Source: Bolinopsis microptera (Eukaryota > Ctenophora > Tentaculata > Lobata > Bolinopsidae). Taken from it: a stretch of DNA of 64,000 nt. Positions 56,539 to 64,000 of the stretch are shown piece by piece. Both the position numbers and the translations under genes were made by a program. The number at the start of each line of letters is the position of its first letter. Position 1 is the first letter of the stretch. The stretch is taken from NCBI RefSeq assembly GCF_026151205.1, contig NC_087082.1, positions 10,424,901 through 10,488,900 on the forward strand, written 5' to 3'. The notes under the pieces were generated by a model. The model was not told the DNA's origin. It worked only from the letters and a program-made list of their open reading frames with translations, and did no database searches.

Positions 56539-56625
56539 ACCTGGGGATCCCAGGCTATTATGTTCATAAACATTACGAATAAAGATTTGGCGGAATGACA
56601 GGCTGAGCGCGGCCCAGTAAACGCC
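56539..56625 (+). repeat. Dispersed ~85-bp repeat, copy 2
   Basis: Second copy of the element at 55680-55765. After CCCAGTAA the two copies diverge, so the homologous block ends there. The spacing between copies is 859 bp. Confidence 0.75.
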
Positions 56626-56894
56626 ACCACAAGCGCAAGGGCTCTGATTAGAGCCCGTTTTGATCATAATTCCTTAACGGGTGATACTCGTAAAATATTT
56701 ATTTCAAATACAAGACCGTCGACGAACACAAATCGGCGCGCGTCTTGGAAGGTTATAAAAATTCCTTAAAAAAGGATTTTACTTTTTGTTATATTTTAAC
56801 GGATGATCAATGATACTCGTCTTACTTTTATTAAAGTAGCGCGCGCTGCTTCAAGAAATTAAAAAACGCTAATTCCTGTGCAAAACGCTATACT

Positions 56895-57500
56895 ATTTGT
56901 AAGCTTTTTGAGCGGCGAATACGTGGGGACCTCATTGAATCTTTTAAAATGATAAGTGGTTTGGCCAATTACGGAGCTGGTTTGTTCAGTATGAGCAGAT
57001 CTGGTCTTAATGTGGTATCAAACAGTAGATGCAGTAAAAGTAGCAGTAAAATGAAGAAAGTCCACAGTTCTTTTCTTCCGGAGAGGGTGAGACCATATTG
57101 GAACAAACTCCCCTCGGATGTCAAGAATTGTGGGACTGTGTTAAGTTTTAAAATAAGATTAGAGGCTTTCAAAAAAGAGACTATTTTAAACGGATCCGTA
57201 AATGATATTCATTTTTAGTATGTTTCGGACGAAGAATTAGGAAAGATTGAGGGATGAAATTGTGCTACTAATAAAGAGAAGCACAATGAATATCTTGTGT
57301 GTCATCCTCATGTTGCTAAGAAACGCTTTATTAACTTATATAGTAGTGGAAAGTATGTAAATTAGATTCATTTTATCTTGGTTGTTTAGGCCAATAGATT
57401 TAAGATATTTCTAAAACTTTAGTAGATATATTTTTGATGATGTGTGATGATGTTTGTGTCATTATATTTTGATTTGATTTGATTTTTTGATTTGATTTTA
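56895..57500 (+). mobile_element. 3' fragment of a CR1-like LINE
   Basis: The frame from about 56905 to 57218 encodes the end of a LINE ORF2 (ERRIRGDLIESFKMISG, then LPERVRPYWNKLPSDVKN and LSFKIRLEAFK, stop at 57218). A ~240-bp 3' UTR follows and ends in a (TTTGA)n tract at 57463-57498. The body is cut off on the left. It belongs to a different family from the LINE at 46.9 kb, judging from the tail. Confidence 0.75.
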
Positions 57501-57589
57501 TGCAGAAAAGTTATTTCACCGCAAGTTGCATTTTTGAACTCCATCAGCAATCAGCAATCAGCCTGGGTTCTCAAGTAACGATACATTTT

Positions 57590-57970
57590 GCAATCGATAT
57601 GCAGAACTGTTGATTTTCCTTTGATTCCTCTCAGCTGTCTAAGTGAGTGTACGTTGTAGATCGTGATGTATGACCTGACGCTTCTTTTTAGTGATCATCA
57701 GCTCAGAAATACGATCAGCAACACACAGTACAGAGCGGTCCCATAACTCCAAATGTTGTGAAGACTAGCGGGATGAAAGGATCGTTTCTCTGACTGAAGT
57801 AATCTCTCTTCATATAAATATTTTGTCTCCTTTTCATGCTTACTGTAATTTTATTTAGTGGCTTAAACACATTTGAGTTGCAGTTAGGATGAGTGACCCT
57901 GATGTCAAAGAATTTTTTTTCAAAGGATTCACACAGTCGAACAGTTGCAATATCTAGACGGGCTTAATTT
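57590..57970 (-). pseudogene. Decayed LINE C-terminal fragment
   Basis: On the minus strand, frames around 57950-57650 read LDIATVRLCESFEKKFFDIR, then THPNCNS, PLVFTTFGVMGP and RSTLI-type pieces. This order (ESF-FD-RV-HPN, FTPLVF-GGMGP, RLRFSLLRSTL) is the C-terminal region of a common invertebrate reverse-transcriptase family. Stops and frameshifts interrupt it. Confidence 0.5.
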
Positions 57971-58118
57971 ATTATCCTTGGGGCTTGGTGTTGGTCTTTC
58001 TTTAGATTGGTATAGTAAAATTGGGTATTTTCATTCGACGGCAGACTGGAAGAGTCCGCCCCATCAATAAATTGTCATTCCTTTCCTATTGTCATTCCTT
58101 TCCTAACATATACATTCC

Positions 58119-58825
58119 TTTCCTAACATATACATGTCAATCAACTGTTCTTGGACTGAGGATAGACGACAAACTTACGTTCAAGAGTCACGCAAAATTT
58201 AAATTGAAACAATGCTGGTTTGCCTGGTACAGGATCACTCAAAACTCCACCCGCCACAGAGGCCTGAATGCAAGCTCACTCAAAATGCTCTTCAAAACAG
58301 TAGTACTCACAAAACTTCTATATGCTGCTCCAATATGGCTAAAAGATAACCTAGACACTTTCAAAGACTTTTATGCCAGGGTCCTCTTGAAAATAAGTGG
58401 ATCCACTCACCATCCTCCCAAAGATTTGACATCTGTCGCGCTTGGAATTCCACCCCTTGAGATATCCTACAAGATGATCACTATAAAATTCATAATAAAA
58501 GCACTTACAAGTGACCCATTTATGCAAGGACTCATCTTACAGCTAGAGGAGGCAAAGGCCCAAGATGGTTCCTCTATACTCAACCGTAGGAGAAGAGAAT
58601 TAGGTGACTGTATTTTGTTCTAATGTTGATATTAATATAAGTATGTTCTAGTTGTTACTCCTTTTGTTTTAACGTTTTTATGGTACTCTCCTTAAATTAT
58701 TTCAATGCAGTCACTCAGATGATTTTAAATCAGGACACTTAAATAAAGACACATACTCTGCCCACAATAAGGGGCCATAATTTTTAAATTATGTAACAGT
58801 ATAGAATTATTATTATTATTATTTC
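58119..58825 (+). mobile_element. 5'-truncated LINE fragment with (ATT)n tail
   Basis: An open frame to 58623 encodes the end of a LINE ORF2 (VLGLRIDDKLTFKSHAKFKL, LLYAAPIWLKDN, TSVALGIPPLEISYK). It starts after a threefold CATTCCTTTCCTA duplication (58076-58130) and has a ~190-bp 3' UTR ending in (ATT)n at 58808-58823. The LGL-IDD-LTF-H block and the LYAAPIW block mark the region after the RT palm. Confidence 0.7.
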
Positions 58826-59700
58826 CTGAGGTACTACAATCTCTGGACGTTATTCAGCTCTGGATGATGATCCCCAACTCACTTACTTGATTATTTTTTG
58901 CAACTTGACTATTTTCGTATGATACATCAGTGGTTGTCAACTTGGAAAGCTGATGTCAAGTGGAGTTTGAACCCTCAACACCTAGATTAATGCCATATTG
59001 CTCTAATGCTCTACCTACATGACTAGTAGTTACCACCAGCCACTTATCAAGTGCCAAACAACACTTTTCTAATGATTTTTTTGTTCAAAATATTGCAGTA
59101 TTACAGTGCTATGTGTGGCGGATTGTTACATCTACGTATATATATAATATCCACACACTACATGATCATGTATAACGTGTTACATGATACCAACTGTACA
59201 ACACTTCACTGCAACTGCCTGTTTGAACCTTGCAGTCGCTTGAGATTGTGTCCTTTAATACTTAGCTCTATGTGAGGATAAATCTTTCTTTATATTTGCA
59301 GCTAATGAATTGTGATCTATCCATTGCACTGACAAGATTCACAGCATTAATCACCTGACAACTGAGTGCTACGTTACTATTTCTTTAAAATGGTTAATTT
59401 TGCAAGCAAAAGATTTTTACATGTTGCCTTCTGTCTCCTTTGGAATTTCTTTTGACGTTTTTGTGTAATCCTTTTTTGTTCAGACACACTGGTAACTTTT
59501 TGGTTGATTATGTCACTGTACGTTACTAACCCTTATTATACCTACATGTATTGTATGGTTTCTGCTTCTACTTAGTTTAGTGTGGTTTACAATAAAGGAT
59601 GTTTTAATTTTGTCTTTGCCTTATAATGAGTTATACTTTTGTTCACATTTACACATTTGCTCACATCACTCACAGTCTGCCGGGATATAAATACCTCATT
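58826..59700. other. Probable LINE 3' UTR remnants, no gene
   Basis: No exon recognised. The right end reads GGGATATAAATACC followed by (TCATT)n at 59696-59710, which looks like a LINE 3' terminus. A similar AGGTATAAATGC plus TTTCATTTCATTTCAT tail occurs alone at 19069-19100. Confidence 0.45.
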
Positions 59701-59718
59701 TCATTTCATTGATAATAA

Positions 59719-59797
59719 CGGCTAGTGACAGAGTCGGGAATCGAACCTGGTACCTCGAGAAGTGCCAGGCCGATTTACCAACTGAGCCACTAAGCCG
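59719..59797 (-). repeat. tRNA-derived SINE head, second copy
   Basis: The minus strand carries A box TGGCTCAGTTGG (59789-59778) and B box GGTTCGATTCC (59747-59737), about 90 percent identical to 25367-25289. Only the tRNA-like head is present; it is followed by the LINE tail on one side and the 177-bp satellite on the other. Confidence 0.8.
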
Positions 59798-59813
59798 TTC
59801 GCGAGAGCGTACT

Positions 59814-60365
59814 CGCTACTCGCGAGAGCGTAAAAATGGGATCTGACCTAATAACTCAACAACCTGAAGTCTGAAGACTTTAAAATCATGCTCTACCCCA
59901 CTCATTGTAATGATTCTGACCATTTCAATACCCAAGATTAGCGTTTAACTCTAATTAGAAGCTGAGATATCTTGAAATAAGTGCATCAATCGCTACTCGC
60001 GAGAGCATAAAAATGAGATCTGACCTAATAACTCAACAACCTGAAGTCTGAAGACTTTAAAACCATGCTCTACCCCACTCAATGTGATGATTCTGACCGT
60101 TTTAATGCCCAAGATGAGCGCTTAGCTCCAATCAGAAGCTGAGATATCTTGAAATAAGTGCATCAATCGCTACTCGCGAGAGGGTAAAAATGAGATCTGA
60201 CCTAATAACTCAACAACCTGAAGTCTGAAGACTTTAAAACCATGCTCTACCCCACTCAATATGATGATTTTGACCATTATCATGCCCAAGATGAGCGCTT
60301 AGCTCCAATCAGAAGCTGAGATATCTTGAAATAAGTGTAATAATTGTTACTCACGAGACTGCTGA
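59814..60365. repeat. 177-bp tandem satellite
   Basis: Units start at 59814, 59991, 60168 and (degenerate) about 60345, an exact period of 177 bp. Each begins CGCTACTCGCGAGAG, holding the palindrome CTCGCGAG, and contains CCTGAAGTCTGAAGACTTTA. A weaker echo (ATCAGAAGCCGAGATAATTT near 60495) continues to the right. The length is close to that of nucleosome-sized satellites. Confidence 0.9.
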
Positions 60366-60949
60366 TATAGTAAAATCGGATTTTTGGCGATTTCTCAAAA
60401 ACTAAGTCTCTTGGGCCTTAAGTATCTTCATAGCACTAAAATAAACATGCATCTTAGGCACATTTTGGTTCATAATTGAGGTCTGTATCTCAATCAGAAG
60501 CCGAGATAATTTATAGTGGTGGTCGCGATATGGGTGCGGTCAAAAAGGGCGTGATTCCGAGAAATGCCCCACTGGTGAAAAAGTGTACCCGAGTAATTAG
60601 TGTTATTTAGGGTTATATAAATCGGATTACATCGAGAAACTCCGCGGACGTCCCAATGTGTGCGGGACTTTTGCCAGTTACCCGATTACACCATTTAAAT
60701 TGTTAATATACAATTTTTCTCCATCAGTGTGCAGAGTATTATCACAGCCTGTATAGCTATAACCCGTGAACTCTACAGAGAATAAAGGTAAACACATGTT
60801 ATACTCTTGATCGGTCTTAAAACTCCCACTTTTTTAAGGGTGTCATAATGTACCAATGAACATTACACAATTACAAACAGATATTTTCAGAATCTCGGAG
60901 TGATCCCAACTAAAGCTGGACACACTTTAAATTGTAAAAAGTACCACCA
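60366..60949. other. No gene seen; degenerate continuation of the satellite
   Basis: Non-coding. It includes the decayed satellite echo to about 60530 and then unique sequence with no recognised feature. Confidence 0.45.
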
Positions 60950-61144
60950 ATGGATAATTGGGCGGAAGAGTTTGAAATTTTCCTGGCACCTCATGCTGAC
61001 CAGTTTTTAGCTACAGTAAAAAGGGAGCAAGAGCTGAATGCCATCAATATTTCATATAATAAAGAATATTCAGCTGTCACCAACACCAAATGTAGAAGGG
61101 TAACGTTTGATACATTGACGGTAGAATTTCATTACAATCAGTAG
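60950..61144 (+). CDS. Small hypothetical ORF beside the Polinton-type polymerase
   Basis: A 64-residue open frame starting MDNWAEEFEIFLAPHADQF and ending VEFHYNQ. I recognise no domain. The composition (acidic start, no low-complexity) looks protein-like rather than random. It could be a small gene of the mobile element that carries the DNA polymerase further right, an exon, or chance. Confidence 0.25.
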   Translation: MDNWAEEFEIFLAPHADQFLATVKREQELNAINISYNKEYSAVTNTKCRRVTFDTLTVEFHYNQ

Positions 61145-61329
61145 TTTGATCTAATACATCGAATGTTTAAGTACAGTGAACACTATTTGTTATACCGACC
61201 AATTTTCTGTCAACATATTATTTAATTATATGTTTAATGTTTATGATGTTTAGTCACCTAATGATGTTTTATTTGGTTATTTAAAAAAATAAAACAGAAA
61301 TTTATAATAATGCTTTAAAATATACAGAA

Positions 61330-61615
61330 GCTGTATACAACGCAAATAATAGGGAGGGGTCTGTCTGGGGGAGTTCTCGGACCAGATTCGTCGCACTGGC
61401 GTGTCGGGGAGCACGTTCCAGCAACACTGCATCGGTTTTCAGCTCCACCGCAGCTCAGTGTGGTACCTGTCGACCTCTGTTCACCCTCGGATCAGTCCAG
61501 GGAGGGGGGGCAACACTGCATCGGTGTTCAGCTCCACCGTAGCTCAGAGTGTGTGCACAGTCGACCTCTGTTCACCCTAGGATCAGCCCAGGGAGGGGTC
61601 TGCCTGAGGGGAGTT
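61330..61615. repeat. Tandem ~90-bp duplication, GC-rich
   Basis: Two copies (about 61424-61507 and 61508-61600) share CAACACTGCATCGG, CAGCTCCACCG, GTCGACCTCTGTTCACCCT and GGATCAG-CCAGGGAGGGG. The block is framed by GGGAGGGGTCTG near 61352 and again near 61591. No reading frame. Confidence 0.75.
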
Positions 61616-61788
61616 CCCGGACTGTGGTGATTGTTGTTGCGATTATTTGCGGTGTAAATCTTGGCATTAGTTCTCCACCTCTTCACTGCTGAAATTATCA
61701 GAGATTATTAAAATTATTAATAATAAAACTGGTATTATGAAGCAATGAGAATGAGGTGGTACATAGTTTTGTTAGAAATACCAAATAA

Positions 61789-64000
61789 TTACCGTAGAGA
61801 GTAGTGTCCATGTGCAAGTGAATTCCTCGACTTATCCTCGTAAAAGTACCGCTTATCATCGTAGCAACTACCAGCATTACGCTCGGTTTCAATGGTGTAG
61901 ATCTGATGACCCCTGGACTTAAAGGTCCTCTGTCTCACAACACCGTTCTCTTGACCATTCAGACAAGCCAAATAACGCTCATGAGTGAGAACACGGTCCA
62001 ACACATGTTTCTTGAAACCAGAACCTGCTGCCTTACGACTTTCACTGAAGTCATCATCTACCATTAGTAAGCTATAAAGCTTAGTCCTCAATGCAACACT
62101 GCTTGTTATTTGCTTACCCAAGGTTTCATCCTTAAACTTACCCGGCACACCCTCATTCACCTTACTGTAGAGAGGGTGGTCTGGAGGGTTTTTACTGAAG
62201 TCAAAGTGGCTGCTGATATCCTTCATATCACGCACAAAGTTACTGCTTTGAAATTTAACCAAAACACTGTCAGTATCAGTGAGTAGCAACTCCACATCAG
62301 GGAATTTTCTTTTGAGCACTTCATAGAAGAATTTAAAAACATGCAACTTTGAAGATTCCAAAATTCTGAATCCTGTGTAGATCGGTTTATTGAGCATAAC
62401 GGTATAGTATGTTTCGCTATCTCCACAGCTACCAAATCATCGCTAATGATGTTGAACTGTGTAAACCCCTCCTTACTAACTTGCCGAAAATGTTGATCAA
62501 CTTGCCCAATCAAGGTAACATTCCGATACTTCCTCACCGATTCCATGCTTTTACCGAATATGAAGTTAATAGCGTTTTTATGGAAGTACTTCTTATTCTT
62601 TGATGTTGCAGTTCGCCGTTGCTAAGTATGGTAACTTGCCCATTTTCTCAGCCATGCTCGTTGGTTAAAAGATATAACCCTCCTAATCTTTGTTACCCTA
62701 CCACCCTTGTTGACGAAGTATTGAAGGTTAGCAAGATCAAGCACGTAGGATTCCTTGTCATGAAGATTAGGTGCCAACTTTACCGACTTGAACTGGCTAG
62801 ACATTCCTCTCTTCTCTCGAATATTTGCTGAGTATGGGGATATATCCTTTTCAGTAATTTCCATTCTCTCAGGGAATATTGGGTATTGGTTAAGTTCATC
62901 ATGAAATTCGTCAGGTATTGTAGCATCTATTTCAAGAATGTACCCCCTATCACCGTCAGCATCTTTATTCAACATTTCTTGCAGAGAGTTCTCGCTTAGG
63001 TCCTCCCATTTAAAACCATCATACGGTAACTTACCCATCTTACCAAACCCGTAAAGATTCACAGCATCGAAGAACTGGATATACGTCTCAGGTTGTGAAG
63101 AATCATAACCAGGGATATATGGATTATTAGCTGTAGCATAACATTTCATCACATTACTTATACCTCCACGTATTCCACTTTCAATCATTAAGTACAAATC
63201 AATATCTTTGACATATTCTAACCTCGGTCTAGTCATTTTGAGGGCTGCATCCCAGGAAAAGGATGGTCCACTCACATAATGAGCCGGTTCGAGCCCCATA
63301 TTCTCGAGACACCATTTTCTATATCCAGACCATACATCAGCCGTCAAGAGGACATCTAGAATATTATACAGCTTCAACAAATCACCAACCATCACCAAGT
63401 TAAACCTACGGATAACTTTCTGTAGATGTTCCCATTCATCATCGGTCACCCTGGTATCTGTTAGATCATTGTGAAACTCAGCTCTACCCGGAATAGGATC
63501 GGTAAGACGGTCTTGTGAGTCTAAATAATCATAACAAAAGATACCTTTTCTCGAAAGCAGCTCCACATCAGCATCATTACCTTGTAAGATGGTGTAGACA
63601 TACTCACGAACGTTTCTAAATGCTAAAGGTCCATCAAGATCTTTGACTAGATTGTCCAAGCTGCCGTTGAGATGTCTGCAACTGTCTATGAATTTCAGGC
63701 GTGGTGTCTTGATAGAAATATACTTCTCAAGGTTTTTAGGTAGCAACTTGACCCTATTAAGAATATCCCTATTTTCTTGACAAATCTCTTTAATGAACAG
63801 GTGCAAGTCGTAGGATGAAAGATTATGTGCAATCACTGTAAGATGTTTCTCAGTCTTTCTTTGTTGGTTACACGTGGAATGTGCTGGCCCGATATAGTTA
63901 CTGGTCTGCCCAGACTTTAAGGGGTAATGCTGATGGTCTCTAACTCTAGTATCGCTAGGTAGGAATGGTTTGAGACAGATGTGACAATTGATAGCTGTTT
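61789..64000 (-). pseudogene. Polinton-type protein-primed DNA polymerase B, frameshifted, runs off the window
   Basis: Minus strand, open at the right window edge. The first frame (64000 to 62622) starts with a Cys/His finger region (CHICLKPF at about 63975) and continues through the 3'-5' exonuclease motif HNLSSYDLHLF. It reaches polymerase motif A (DAVNLYGFGKM). A deletion and stop near 62620 remove the segment before motif B, which appears in a second frame at about 62570-62400 (NFIFGKSMESVRK). A further frameshift near 62398 leads to a third frame with motif C (DTDSV, about 62270) and a natural C-terminus (DDKRYF, LAHGHY, stop at 61789). This is the polymerase family of Polinton/Maverick elements and related linear plasmids. 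Two breaks make it non-functional here. Confidence 0.8.

Noticed and set aside
62409-62831. Short plus-strand frames
   Set aside because: Antisense to the DNA polymerase remnant; no similarity of their own.

Overview
The window is nuclear DNA from an animal. It carries spliceosomal introns with GT-AG borders, single-copy metazoan housekeeping genes (PNKP, MCPH1, NOLC1, EIF1AD, MRPS23) and two rhodopsin-like receptor genes. Mobile DNA is dense and of eukaryotic types: Penelope-like, CR1-like LINE, hAT, TTAA- and TA-target elements, tRNA-derived SINEs and a Polinton-type DNA polymerase. The AT-rich composition, small introns and this repertoire suggest a soft-bodied invertebrate, possibly a cnidarian, but I cannot name the species. 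Exon models were built by eye. The exon lengths of all six spliced genes with both ends inside the window sum to multiples of three, with matching intron phases.

Layout. 0.8-2.4 kb (+): an intronless receptor gene with a decayed partial tandem copy. 3.9-4.1 kb (+): a terminal exon with Sel1 repeats. 4.8-6.9 kb (+): NOLC1 in seven exons. 7.5-32.6 kb (-): PNKP in 13 exons, tail to tail with NOLC1. PNKP intron 2 (10.4 kb) contains a complete four-exon receptor gene on the opposite strand (28.3-29.9 kb), plus a SINE, a 1.6 kb foldback element, a mariner-like MITE, a 1.5 kb TA-flanked element, a CACGTG tandem array and a 44-bp minisatellite. PNKP intron 9 contains a whole Penelope-like element (9.4-14.0 kb) that was itself hit by two younger elements.

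33.4-46.6 kb (-): four more genes in the same direction, MRPS23, a multipass membrane protein, EIF1AD and MCPH1. Minisatellites lie in the membrane-protein intron and in the probable MCPH1 3' UTR. From 46.9 kb on the DNA is almost all transposon. A CR1-like LINE is split by a 5.9 kb hAT-type insertion, which holds LINE debris and a 1.35 kb TTAA-flanked palindrome. Further LINE pieces follow, then a second tRNA-SINE head, a 177-bp satellite, and a frameshifted Polinton-type DNA polymerase running off the right edge.

The host genes fall into DNA-damage and cell-cycle functions (PNKP, MCPH1) and ribosome biogenesis or translation (NOLC1, EIF1AD, MRPS23). I see no sign that they are co-regulated beyond being neighbours.
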